64,000 bases of DNA from positions 11,452-75,451 of the forward strand of contig DEJJ01000005.1 of NCBI GenBank assembly GCA_002353285.1, written 5' to 3'. Below, one piece after another: positions 1 to 8,275 of this stretch (within the stretch, counting starts at the first letter, position 1; each line of letters starts with the position of its first letter). The position numbers were made by a program, and so were the translations under genes. This DNA comes from Porphyromonadaceae bacterium UBA2751. Its GTDB lineage: Bacteria; Bacteroidota; Bacteroidia; Bacteroidales; Muribaculaceae. Under the pieces are notes generated by a model, which worked only from the letters and a program-made list of their open reading frames with translations, had not been told where the DNA came from and ran no database searches.

Positions 1-169
1 GAGCGTTAGTCTCATCATCCTCAAGCATTGAGCGCACGATGCCTAGATGAGAATTCAACTGGTCAATCAGCCCGTTGGCGTTGATGCGGGGGTCGTCTTT
101 GGCAACTCTCACGCCATCGCGCAGGCTGGTGGTGCCGTTATCTCCGGTTTTGGTATAAATCTGTTTCAT
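1..169 (-). CDS. ATP:cob(I)alamin adenosyltransferase, PduO type (partial, N-terminus only)
   Basis: Partial gene running off the left edge; only about 56 N-terminal residues are present. It begins MKQIYTKTGDNGTTSL and continues to KDDPRINANG and LNSHLG, the signature N-terminus of PduO/MMAB-type adenosyltransferases, which attach the 5'-deoxyadenosyl group to cob(I)alamin. The conserved TKTGD.G.TSL segment is the ATP-binding region. Its ATG overlaps the TGA of the upstream cobB gene (ATGA), so the two are translationally coupled. It extends the riboswitch-controlled operon past the window edge. Family assignment is firm; the C-terminal half cannot be assessed. Confidence 0.9.
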   Translation of the reverse strand, partial: MKQIYTKTGDNGTTSLRDGVRVAKDDPRINANGLIDQLNSHLGIVRSMLEDDETNA

Positions 170-1425
170 GTTATGTTGTAGAGGTGGGTGTAACTTGCAA
201 ACACGTTCTTATAACGGATGATTGGCGTTGGCACAGGCTCACCTTTGGCGTTAAACACTTGTGCCGCCGATTGGGGCGCTTCACTCAGAAATTGGGTGTA
301 ATGGAACTCGTGGCCGCGATACTCCCTGCCGTCGAGCAAGAAGCGACGATAGCCGAGTGATAGTTTGCGGTCGGTCTTTCGGGCGGTAATCGCGTAAGGA
401 AGCACACCGCACATGGGAAACTCGCCATCATCAGTGACAATCTTGTCACACAGATACATCATGCCACCGCACTCGGCAACGATGTGTCCGCCATGGTCGG
501 CAAAGTCCTTGATTGCACGGCGCGTAGCCTCGGCTTTGACAAGAGCCTCAAGATGTTTCTCAGGGTAACCGCCTGGCAAGTAAAGCAGTGCCACGTCGTC
601 AAGGCATGGAACATCGGTCTCGGGGTCGAAAAACGCCACATTATCAAGTGAGTCAATATTCTCTTGATAGATAAATGAAAACGACTCTGCATTGCGGGCA
701 ATCAGCGTTCGCTGAGTGGTGTGATTCTCATTACATTCTGCATTATTAATTCTGCATTGTGCGTTATGCATAGTAATTTCTAAAAACCGTTGCCACCTCA
801 CGTTCTGTTCAAGCAACTCAACCAACCGTTCATTTTCGGGTGTCTTACTGAAATCCAGCCCCAAGTAGCGCGACCCTTGCTCAAGCGCGGCATCCTTAGG
901 AAGATAGCCGAAACACTCAACATTGAGGTCGTCGCACACTTGCTGGAGCATGGCAAAATGGCGCGCCGACCCCACGCGGTTGAATATCACACCGGCAATG
1001 TGCACATCATCGCGGAAATTAACAAAGCCTGAAATAAGCGCCGCCATTGAATAAGCTGCCGACTTGGCATCAACCACGAGCACTATAGGCAAGTCAAGCA
1101 CACGGGCAATCTCGGCCGACGAGCCAGCATCGCGGTCATAGCCGTCGAAGAGCCCCATCATGCCCTCAGCCACACACACATCGGCAACAGAGCCATAGCG
1201 ATCGTACAGCTCACGCACATGCTCGTCAGAAGCCATGAAAGTGTCGAGATTTACGCTTGGCCGCCCACACACTGCCGCATGAAACTTGGTGTCGATATAG
1301 TCGGGACCGCACTTAAACGGTTGGACCTTATAGCCTTTTGCCGTAAAAAGTGACATCAGTCCTCGGGCAATTGTCGTCTTGCCCGAACCACTTGTTGGTG
1401 ACGCTATGAGAAATCCTTTAGCCAT
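166..1425 (-). CDS. cobB: Cobyrinate a,c-diamide synthase (CbiA/CobB)
   Basis: ATP- and glutamine-dependent amidation of the a and c side chains of cobyrinate. The N-terminal dethiobiotin-synthetase-like domain has a P-loop (SGSGKTT, residues 12-18). The C-terminal class I glutamine amidotransferase domain carries PGGYPEKH and the nucleophile Cys319 in VAECGG. Length (419 aa) is slightly below the usual ~450. Residues about 217-236 (HNAQCRINNAEC...) do not look like CbiA: they are the translation of a short intergenic-type repeat read through in frame between the two domains. The stop overlaps the adenosyltransferase start by 4 bp; cobT lies 29 bp upstream. Confidence 0.95.
   Translation of the reverse strand: MAKGFLIASPTSGSGKTTIARGLMSLFTAKGYKVQPFKCGPDYIDTKFHAAVCGRPSVNLDTFMASDEHVRELYDRYGSVADVCVAEGMMGLFDGYDRDAGSSAEIARVLDLPIVLVVDAKSAAYSMAALISGFVNFRDDVHIAGVIFNRVGSARHFAMLQQVCDDLNVECFGYLPKDAALEQGSRYLGLDFSKTPENERLVELLEQNVRWQRFLEITMHNAQCRINNAECNENHTTQRTLIARNAESFSFIYQENIDSLDNVAFFDPETDVPCLDDVALLYLPGGYPEKHLEALVKAEATRRAIKDFADHGGHIVAECGGMMYLCDKIVTDDGEFPMCGVLPYAITARKTDRKLSLGYRRFLLDGREYRGHEFHYTQFLSEAPQSAAQVFNAKGEPVPTPIIRYKNVFASYTHLYNIT
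722..775 (-). repeat. Short chromosomal repeat inserted in frame inside cobB
   Basis: On the minus strand this stretch reads ATGCATAACGCACAATGCA followed by a second TAATGCAGAATG unit. It closely matches the intergenic run at 37681-37703 (tgcataatgcacaatgcaca). Inside cobB it is translated as HNAQCRINNAEC. The repetition is visible directly; calling it a mobile or repeat-derived insertion is inference. Confidence 0.7.
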
Positions 1426-1454
1426 TTGTTACACATTTATTTCCAGACAAAAAA

Positions 1455-2498
1455 TCAGAAATACTTAGTGATTTTTGCTGTGTCGAAGTTGTTCATTTCG
1501 TTAATCATTCGCACGGCTGAGTCGATAATGGGGAATGCACACAGAGCGCCCGTGCCCTCGCCCAGGCGCAGGCCTAAGTTGAGCAGCGGATTTGCACCTA
1601 CAATATCAAGCATCCTTCGATGCCCACTCTCGTCGCCACAATGGGTAAAAATCATATAGTCCTGTGCGGCAGGATATAGACGAATGGCAGCGATGGCACA
1701 TGCCGTCATGATGAAGCCGTCGACAAGAACTATCATTCCTTGCTCGGCAGCGCGCAGCATGGCCCCAATTGCCGCCACCATCTCAAAGCCGCCAAAGTAG
1801 CGGATGGCGTTCACGTCGCTTGGTGCCATAGTTTCGTTGTAATGCTTTAATGCCGCATTGAGAACCTGGCGCTTGTGCTCAATGCCAGGATTGCCGAGTC
1901 CGGCTCCGGCACCGATGCATTCGTTGAGCGGGATATTGCCGAAAAGACTCATCCAGATGCTTGATGGCGAAGTGTTGGCGATACCCATCTCCCCAACGGA
2001 CAGAATTTGGCATCCCTTTTTTGCACAATCGTCCACCAGCTCGCATCCCACTTCGATGGTGAGGTTGAACTGCTCTTCGCTCATAGCGGGTTCATGCAGG
2101 AAATTGCATGTTCCACGGGCGATTTTGCGGTCAATGACACCCTCCACGTCGCTCAAGTCGTAGTCAACGCCCACGTCGACAATGCTCAAGTCAAAGCCAT
2201 GTTGGCGACAAAACATGTTCACGCCACCGCCTCCATGCGTGAAATTGATCATCTGTTGCCATGTCACCTCGCGTGGCGACACACTCACGCCCTCGCGCTC
2301 AATGCCATGGTCACCGCCGAGCAACAAGTGGCACGGATGGTTCAGGCTGGGCGACAAGGTGTGTTGAATCAGGCACACTTGCATGGCCAGTTCTTCTAAT
2401 CGCCCAAGCGAGCCTTTAGGCTTGTTCAGATGGTCGATTTTCTGTTGAATACTATCGGCAATTGACTTGTCGGTGGGGTGTATATTAAACTGTTTCAT
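1455..2498 (-). CDS. cobT: Nicotinate-nucleotide:dimethylbenzimidazole phosphoribosyltransferase
   Basis: Makes alpha-ribazole phosphate, activating the lower-ligand base of cobalamin. The 347 aa length matches CobT. Recognisable segments are NKPKGSLGRLE near the N-terminus, LLGGDHGIEREGVS, GVDYD, SVGEMGIANT, and the C-terminal LGEGTGA whose Glu314 is the expected catalytic base. It starts at ATG 2498, overlapping the cobU stop by 4 bp. It belongs to the nucleotide-loop block cobS-cobC-cobU-cobT of the operon. Base specificity (benzimidazole or adenine) cannot be read from sequence. Confidence 0.96.
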   Translation of the reverse strand: MKQFNIHPTDKSIADSIQQKIDHLNKPKGSLGRLEELAMQVCLIQHTLSPSLNHPCHLLLGGDHGIEREGVSVSPREVTWQQMINFTHGGGGVNMFCRQHGFDLSIVDVGVDYDLSDVEGVIDRKIARGTCNFLHEPAMSEEQFNLTIEVGCELVDDCAKKGCQILSVGEMGIANTSPSSIWMSLFGNIPLNECIGAGAGLGNPGIEHKRQVLNAALKHYNETMAPSDVNAIRYFGGFEMVAAIGAMLRAAEQGMIVLVDGFIMTACAIAAIRLYPAAQDYMIFTHCGDESGHRRMLDIVGANPLLNLGLRLGEGTGALCAFPIIDSAVRMINEMNNFDTAKITKYF

Positions 2499-3001
2499 TT
2501 TATTTTTACTGCTATTCCTGACACCATTAGAATTACTTCATCGGCACGACTGGCAATGTACTGGTTCATCCAGCCTTCGAGGTCGGTGAACTGGCGCTGC
2601 ACAGCATTGTCGCTCACGCCGCCGCTGCCTATCTCATTGGTAACGAAGATGTAGGTGGCATCATTCTTCGTGAAACGCTCAAATTCTTCCTTGACAGCCG
2701 TGAGGGTTTCATCGACGTTATTATTCTCGAAGAAAAAATTGGTGAGCCACAACGTTACACAATCAATCACGGCCACACGTCCAGTGAGGTCGTGACGGCT
2801 GAGGAATTTCTCCTCCTCGATGTTGGTCCATTGTGGTCCACGACGTTCCTGATGCCGCTTCACCCGTTCACGGAACTCCTCGTCCCAGATGTGGGCTGTG
2901 GCCACGTAGACCGGGTTGTCCGAAAGACTCATGGCGAGTTCTTCGGCCTTCTTGCTCTTGCCCGAGCGTTGGCCGCCTGTTATCAAAATAATCCGATTCA
3001 T
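2495..3001 (-). CDS. cobU: Adenosylcobinamide kinase / adenosylcobinamide-phosphate guanylyltransferase
   Basis: Bifunctional enzyme that phosphorylates adenosylcobinamide and then attaches GMP to give adenosylcobinamide-GDP, the substrate of CobS. It has the family P-loop GGQRSGKS (residues 9-16), the ERVKRHQERRG segment containing the His expected to carry GMP, the VIDCVTLWLTN strand and the VTNEIGSGG loop. At 168 aa it has typical CobU/CobP size. It sits 1 bp after cobC and overlaps cobT by 4 bp. Confidence 0.96.
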   Translation of the reverse strand: MNRIILITGGQRSGKSKKAEELAMSLSDNPVYVATAHIWDEEFRERVKRHQERRGPQWTNIEEEKFLSRHDLTGRVAVIDCVTLWLTNFFFENNNVDETLTAVKEEFERFTKNDATYIFVTNEIGSGGVSDNAVQRQFTDLEGWMNQYIASRADEVILMVSGIAVKIK

Positions 3002-3002
3002 T

Positions 3003-3533
3003 TTATATATTTATTCTTAGGATGCCGCCAAAAGGCACCAAGTTGTCCCAGGCATGCTCTTCGGTGTAAAGCCCTGCATAAAGCCCTGCGCTGACAAGAA
3101 CACCACCATGCGCAAAAATCACGACGCTTTGAAAGTCTTGAGATTTCAATTCATCGAGAAAACTTGCCACACGCTGATAAAGCTGTGGAAAGCCCTCGCC
3201 GCCAGTGGTGGGCTGATGCATATAGTCGGCATACCATTCCTCAATGCGTGGGTCTTGTATTTCTTCATAGCGTTGCATTTCCCATTCGCCCATATACATT
3301 TCTTTTAGACGATTATCCAGCACAGCATTGGGAAAGCCACAAAAATTTGCCAGTTTTCGTGCTCTCGACAGAGGTGAAGAATAAGCCTTATCAAAGGGCA
3401 TGAATTGCTGCAATTCGTTGAATGTAACTTGAGCTTCCTGCTCAAAGGTGTCGCTCACAGGCACATCTGTCTGGCCGTAGCATGTGCCACGAGGCACGTC
3501 GACGCTGGTATGTCTGACCAAAACAACTTCCAT
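3003..3533 (-). CDS. cobC: Alpha-ribazole phosphatase-like histidine phosphatase
   Basis: Histidine phosphatase superfamily, branch 1. The phosphoacceptor motif is VRHTSV (His8), with YSSPLSRARK and a second catalytic His in FAHGG. The early RGTCYGQTDVPVS segment is typical of CobC. Its position between cobS and cobU supports removal of the phosphate from alpha-ribazole 5'-phosphate or cobalamin 5'-phosphate. The gene is separated by 1 bp on each side from its neighbours. Phosphoglycerate-mutase-like enzymes of other function share the fold, so the assignment rests partly on context. Confidence 0.88.
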   Translation of the reverse strand: MEVVLVRHTSVDVPRGTCYGQTDVPVSDTFEQEAQVTFNELQQFMPFDKAYSSPLSRARKLANFCGFPNAVLDNRLKEMYMGEWEMQRYEEIQDPRIEEWYADYMHQPTTGGEGFPQLYQRVASFLDELKSQDFQSVVIFAHGGVLVSAGLYAGLYTEEHAWDNLVPFGGILRINI

Positions 3534-3534
3534 G

Positions 3535-4332
3535 CTATTTTACAAATAATAATGAACTTATGACGAGGTAAATCGACAATTCCACCAACAAGCACACTGC
3601 GCCGCAGCAATCGCCTGTGTAGCCGCCAATCTTGCGCTTGATGAGAAGGTAAAGGAAATACATGACCATATATGGCACAACCATGACAAAATACCACTCT
3701 ATCGACGTCAACCAAAGCATTAACAACATGGGTAACAAACCTTGCAATGCCAGGCCTATTGCTGCTGGAACGCTTATTTTGCGGTATACGGTTTTATTCT
3801 TGGCCTCTTCTTCGCTACGCGCATAAGGCAACATAGTCACCAGCGAGCATGACACCAACTTGGCAAATGGGTCGGCTGCCAGCACAGCTATCGCCGCTAT
3901 GCGGGGCGGCATACAGCAGAGCGTGGCTCCGAGCAACAGGATATACAGTATCAGCCCGATTACTCCGTAGGTGCCGATGTGTGAGTCCTTCATGATGGCG
4001 AGAATGCGGTCGCGGTCGGTGCCACCACCAAAGCCGTCAAAGAAATCGGCAAGTCCGTCTTCATGCAATGCGCCAGTAACAAGCAAGCGCACGACAATGG
4101 CCAGCATCACAGCCACAGGCCAAGGGAAAACCATACTGCCTAAATATAGGGCAGCAGCCATGATGCCTCCCGTGAGCCAGCCTGCAAGAGGCCAAAACTC
4201 CACCACTGCCTTGTAGCTGGACTGTGGTGACTGATAAATGCGCCAAAACGGCAAGCGTGTGAAGAAAATCAACGCTGCCCACAGGTTTTGATACCATCGA
4301 GAAGAATGCTTGTTGTTTTCCATTGTCATCAT
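3535..4332 (-). CDS. cobS: Adenosylcobinamide-GDP ribazoletransferase (cobalamin synthase)
   Basis: Integral membrane enzyme joining adenosylcobinamide-GDP and alpha-ribazole (phosphate). The conserved acidic signature H90-EDGLADFFDG followed by GGGTDRDRIL is present, and several hydrophobic segments span the rest of the 265 aa. Three in-frame ATGs occur at 4332, 4329 and 4323; the third gives MENNKHS and the choice cannot be settled from sequence. It lies 13 bp after the permease gene and 1 bp before cobC. Confidence 0.95.
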   Translation of the reverse strand: MMTMENNKHSSRWYQNLWAALIFFTRLPFWRIYQSPQSSYKAVVEFWPLAGWLTGGIMAAALYLGSMVFPWPVAVMLAIVVRLLVTGALHEDGLADFFDGFGGGTDRDRILAIMKDSHIGTYGVIGLILYILLLGATLCCMPPRIAAIAVLAADPFAKLVSCSLVTMLPYARSEEEAKNKTVYRKISVPAAIGLALQGLLPMLLMLWLTSIEWYFVMVVPYMVMYFLYLLIKRKIGGYTGDCCGAVCLLVELSIYLVISSLLFVK

Positions 4333-4345
4333 TCTTATAGAAAAA

Positions 4346-5377
4346 TCACTCGAAATTTGTCTTGTGCCGGCGGAAGAGCACTACAATGATTATGGGTGCT
4401 CCAATCAGTGCCGTAACGCTGTTGACAGGCATAGCGCCATCAAAACCTGGTGCACGGGCAATGATGTTGCACACAAGTGCCAACAATGCACCACACAGCG
4501 CAGTGGCTGGCATCAACCGCCAGTGGTCACTCGTGCGAAAAAGACCTCGTGCCAAATGCGGAACTGCCATACCGATGAACATGATGGGACCACAATAAGC
4601 CGTCACAACAGCAACTAAGGTGCCCGAGCACAAAATGATGTAGGTGCGCATGCGCTTAACATCCAAACCGAGGTTGGCAGCGTAGCGGTCGCCCAGCAGC
4701 ATGGCATTGAGCGGCTTGGCAAAAAGGAAACTCAGCGGCGTGAGAATACACATGATTACGACAAAAAGTATCATGTGGTTACCCGAAACACGAGAGAAAG
4801 AACCTAAGCCCCAAACGACAAATGCCTTCACATCTTCCTCGGGACTGAGAAATTTCATCACGCCAATGATTGCAGTGGCCAAATAGCCAATCATCACACC
4901 AATTATAAGCAATGTAACATTACCTTTCACCACTCCCGAAATCCACACGATGAGCATCATCACCGCTACGGCTCCAATGATAGCAGCCATTGTTACTGCT
5001 GCGTCGCCCAGATAGCCCAGCGTACTCAACGCCACGCCACCTATCTGTCCCGACAGAAGAATCACAAATGCCACTCCCAAGCTGGCACCGTTGGAAATAC
5101 CTAAAATCGAAGGACCAGCCAGTGGGTTGTGGAAGATCGTTTGCATCATCAGTCCGCTCACGGCAAGTCCTGCCCCTGCTGCAATTGCCGTGAGCACCTG
5201 TGGCAAGCGAGAACTCAAAATGATGTTGGTCCAAATTTCCGAATCACTCCCCTGTCCCATCAATATGCTGCAAATGCTGCTCACCGGAATCTTTATGGTT
5301 CCTATGAACAGGTTGACAATCACCATGACGATGATTCCAACGATGAGAGCAAGCATCAATGGCAGGGTACGTTTCAT
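4346..5377 (-). CDS. btuC: FecCD/BtuC-family ABC transporter permease
   Basis: A 343 aa polytopic permease with about ten hydrophobic segments. It has family landmarks ILSSRLPQVLTAIAAGAGLAVSG, NPLAGPSILGISNGA and GPIMFIGMAVPHLARGLF. FecCD permeases move siderophores, haem or B12 across the inner membrane. Sitting between the binding protein (ATG overlaps that gene's stop by 4 bp) and cobS under a B12 riboswitch, corrinoid is the likely substrate. The partner ATPase usually encoded with it is absent from this window. Confidence 0.9.
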   Translation of the reverse strand: MKRTLPLMLALIVGIIVMVIVNLFIGTIKIPVSSICSILMGQGSDSEIWTNIILSSRLPQVLTAIAAGAGLAVSGLMMQTIFHNPLAGPSILGISNGASLGVAFVILLSGQIGGVALSTLGYLGDAAVTMAAIIGAVAVMMLIVWISGVVKGNVTLLIIGVMIGYLATAIIGVMKFLSPEEDVKAFVVWGLGSFSRVSGNHMILFVVIMCILTPLSFLFAKPLNAMLLGDRYAANLGLDVKRMRTYIILCSGTLVAVVTAYCGPIMFIGMAVPHLARGLFRTSDHWRLMPATALCGALLALVCNIIARAPGFDGAMPVNSVTALIGAPIIIVVLFRRHKTNFE

Positions 5378-6474
5378 TTCAACAAGCGGTAGAAAGTTGG
5401 GGTGTAATCTTTTTCAACCAATTCGGGATGGAAAATGGCAATCAAGTCCTTCAGCAGAACATCGGGCTTGACAGGCTCAATCTCATAGTAGGGAGTCTGC
5501 TTCATGTTGCAGTAAATCACCTTTTTCTCCTTGAAAGCCTTTAACATCTCGTTGCGAGGCTCTTTTGCCTTAAGTGCTTCGTAAGTGAAGTCGCCGTCAA
5601 AGCTGTTGAGGATGCGCCAATAGTCAGCGTTGGCCGAGAGTGCATACATCTTCTCAAACTCCAAGTCTTCGCCCGACTCCTCATCGTCGTTGATGACATA
5701 GTCGGCACCGGCGTCGCGGAAGATTTGAGCTAGATAGTTCTTTCCACCCACGGCATGCCAATTGCCATAATGCATCTCGCCACTGGTCACTGTTGGGCGA
5801 TTAGCCACCTTGGCAGCTTTTTCCTTCAGATCGTTGTAGCGGCTTTCAATGCCGGCAAAAATCTCGTTAGCCTCTTTCTCCTTGCCAATAAACATGCCTA
5901 TGAATTTAATCCATTCGGCTTGTCCTAACGGGTCCAACTCTTTGTATCCAAGATGCGGAACCAGTGTGATGCCTGTTTCCTTTATCGACTCATAACCACC
6001 GCGCTTAGACGGCGATATGAAAATAACATCGGGGTTGGCAGCCATGACAAGCTCATTGTCAAACTCACCTTCCATGCCAATCTTGACGATTTTCCCGTCT
6101 TTCACGCGAGCTTTGATGTCCTCATCAAAAAGGTTCTTGGTGCTGGTTATACCTTTTACCACATCGTGGGCATCAAGAATAGTGAAATTCGACAGTTGAA
6201 GCGAAGTCATGCATATTGTGCTCTTGATGGGTACCGTCACCTTCGTATATCCTTCGGGGACAGCGGCATTGGCATCTTTCACCAAAGCGAAATGGTCCTT
6301 TTTGCCGACATCGACAAGTCTAACATCGGCCGAGTCGCGCACGGTGAATCCTTTGGCATACTTCACTGTGATTGCTTCATTAGCACCACCTTCGGCATTG
6401 CAGTTTTTTGTACTGTTATTGCCGCATGCGGCAAGCAAAACAGTCATCAAAAGAATCCCAAATAATTTCTTCAT
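5374..6474 (-). CDS. btuF: BtuF-like ABC transporter substrate-binding lipoprotein
   Basis: Periplasmic corrinoid-binding component predicted from fold and context. The start is taken at ATG 6474 (MKKLFGILL): this gives a clean lipoprotein signal with lipobox LLAAC (Cys17), and a TAACTTTG box at 6499-6506 would start transcription between here and the longer in-frame start at 6501. The mature N-terminus (CGNNSTKN) lacks acidic residues, consistent with a periplasm-facing lipoprotein. VIFISPSKRGG and the helical backbone that follows are typical of type III binding proteins. Haem or siderophore cannot be excluded from sequence alone. Confidence 0.87.
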   Translation of the reverse strand: MKKLFGILLMTVLLAACGNNSTKNCNAEGGANEAITVKYAKGFTVRDSADVRLVDVGKKDHFALVKDANAAVPEGYTKVTVPIKSTICMTSLQLSNFTILDAHDVVKGITSTKNLFDEDIKARVKDGKIVKIGMEGEFDNELVMAANPDVIFISPSKRGGYESIKETGITLVPHLGYKELDPLGQAEWIKFIGMFIGKEKEANEIFAGIESRYNDLKEKAAKVANRPTVTSGEMHYGNWHAVGGKNYLAQIFRDAGADYVINDDEESGEDLEFEKMYALSANADYWRILNSFDGDFTYEALKAKEPRNEMLKAFKEKKVIYCNMKQTPYYEIEPVKPDVLLKDLIAIFHPELVEKDYTPTFYRLLK

Positions 6475-6498
6475 TTTTTTATCAATATTAATAGTTTG

Positions 6499-6506
6499 CA
6501 AAGTTA
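6499..6506 (-). promoter_or_regulatory. Candidate internal promoter (-7 box TAACTTTG)
   Basis: Perfect match to the Bacteroidetes -7 consensus TAnnTTTG, placed between the cbiJ-cbiD gene and btuF and about 25 bp before the btuF ATG. No TTTG box is seen about 20 bp upstream, so only the -7 element supports it. Confidence 0.45.
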
Positions 6507-6523
6507 TATAAAAAACTGATTAT

Positions 6524-8275
6524 TTAACCATATATGACACCATCATTGGTTATCATTAATATCAACAGCTTGCCATTGGGCAGCAACTTGCTGCAATGCT
6601 CCATACAGTGGTTAATCACCACGGTGGCAAAAGCTTGTAGCTTGTCTTGCGGGATTATTTCCCACAGTTCACGGGCAAGGGTAATACTTGAGATGTCGAT
6701 ATCGCAACCCGCTTCGTGAAGCATGGAAGAAATAAAATCTTTGTCCATCGTTGAACGACGGCTGTGAGTGTCGAGGTTGCCGGCAGCGAGTTTCACCGCT
6801 TTACCAAGCATGACGCCCAGCGTCACGTTCTTGATGCCTAATTCATTAGCTATACTTAACGTCTCTCCAATGTAGTTACCATATTCCACAAATGCCTGCT
6901 GTGGCAACTCGGGATATAGTGTCTTTACAAAACGCTCACTCTTACCGCCACTGTTGATGACAATGCGTTCGGTTCCCGAGGCCTTTGCCACCTGCATGCA
7001 CTTGCGGATGCTCTCAATAAAGGCCTCTTCAGAGAATGGCTTGACGATGCCCGACACGCCAATGATACTTATTCCACCCTCTATGCCCAAGCGTGGATTA
7101 AAAGTGCGTTTCGCTTTGGCACCCCCTTCGGGAACCGAAATGACGATGCGCACGTTTTGCTTGATATTTTCGCGCATCATCTGCCGTGGGCCCTTGTTGA
7201 TGGCCGGCTCGCCGGGGGGATAGTCAAAGCCAGGAACCGTGAAAGTACCAACGCCTTCTCCACCCAGAATTTCAAACTTGTCGCTGAGCGTCACCGAAGC
7301 CCGAATCTCAATGCCATTGGTTATATCGGGATCGTCGCCTGCCTCCTTGTAAACCGAGGCATAACCATCACCATAAATCACAGGCACTTGTATTGTCTCA
7401 CCATTGGGAAGCACCACGGCAACCACCGAGGGTGTCTCGCCTGTCGTGAGACGCGTAGTGGCTGCTATTGCGGCAGCAGTGGCGCAAGTGCCTGTTGTGA
7501 TGCCGCTGTGCAAAGGATAAAACTCAGGCAGGAGTTTCTCCACTGCCCTGCGCAAGCCATGAGGTCCATTGACATGCTCTATTGCCATGCCAGAGGCCGA
7601 AGGGTATGGAGGGCACTCCACGACAAAAGTGAGCACCCCATTGCGTCGAGCAGCATCCACTTTCTCGACAAAACCGCCACTGGTGCCACTCTCCTTGGTG
7701 ATGATGGCTTGCGGCAGCAACTGCTTGAGCAACTGCTCGGTACCATGAGATTCGTAGTACACAAGATGGTCTTGTGGAAATCCTGCAGTGGCAGTTGCTT
7801 CACGCGACTCGTCGCGGTCGAGAATGCGGAACCAGCACTCATTGTGTTGCCAATAGTCCTTCAACTTGCCGATGGTGTTGACACCGGTAAAAGCAATCAG
7901 GCGCTCGACATTATGCTTGTTGAGCTGGCTAATTGCATCGTCATAGTCGCGGCACCACACGAGATCGGCATCGTGGGGCGGGAAAATGCGATTCACGCGA
8001 ATTAACGGCACACCTAATTGTTGCGCCAGATTCACCACATTGTAATGCAAATTTTGGGCAAACGGATGGGTCGCATCGATAATGAGGGCGATATCGTGCT
8101 CAAGGCAGAACACCTTCATCTGGGCAAGTTCCATCGTTCCGGTAAGGCGCACACCATGTGCAAGTTGAATGTCTTGCACATCGCTACGGGTGGAATAGTA
8201 GTAGATGGCGCCCGACTCGTCGAGCACCTTAGCCGCCATGCGTCCCTCGGTTGTGCCGCCAAATACCAGAATCAT
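6524..8275 (-). CDS. Fused cobalt-precorrin-6A reductase (CbiJ/CobK) and cobalt-precorrin-5B C1-methyltransferase (CbiD)
   Basis: Two enzymes in one 583 aa chain. Residues 1 to about 250 are a CbiJ/CobK reductase: nucleotide-binding start ILVFGGTTEGR, then IDATHPFAQ and RVNR. Residues from about 255 are CbiD, starting HSGITTGTCATAAAIAA with later GIEGGISIIGVSGIVKP and VNSGGKSE. CbiD belongs to the oxygen-independent route, so corrin synthesis here is anaerobic. The two steps are close in the pathway (C1 methylation, then ring reduction). The start overlaps the stop of cbiG-cbiF by 4 bp. Confidence 0.93.
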   Translation of the reverse strand: MILVFGGTTEGRMAAKVLDESGAIYYYSTRSDVQDIQLAHGVRLTGTMELAQMKVFCLEHDIALIIDATHPFAQNLHYNVVNLAQQLGVPLIRVNRIFPPHDADLVWCRDYDDAISQLNKHNVERLIAFTGVNTIGKLKDYWQHNECWFRILDRDESREATATAGFPQDHLVYYESHGTEQLLKQLLPQAIITKESGTSGGFVEKVDAARRNGVLTFVVECPPYPSASGMAIEHVNGPHGLRRAVEKLLPEFYPLHSGITTGTCATAAAIAATTRLTTGETPSVVAVVLPNGETIQVPVIYGDGYASVYKEAGDDPDITNGIEIRASVTLSDKFEILGGEGVGTFTVPGFDYPPGEPAINKGPRQMMRENIKQNVRIVISVPEGGAKAKRTFNPRLGIEGGISIIGVSGIVKPFSEEAFIESIRKCMQVAKASGTERIVINSGGKSERFVKTLYPELPQQAFVEYGNYIGETLSIANELGIKNVTLGVMLGKAVKLAAGNLDTHSRRSTMDKDFISSMLHEAGCDIDISSITLARELWEIIPQDKLQAFATVVINHCMEHCSKLLPNGKLLILMITNDGVIYG

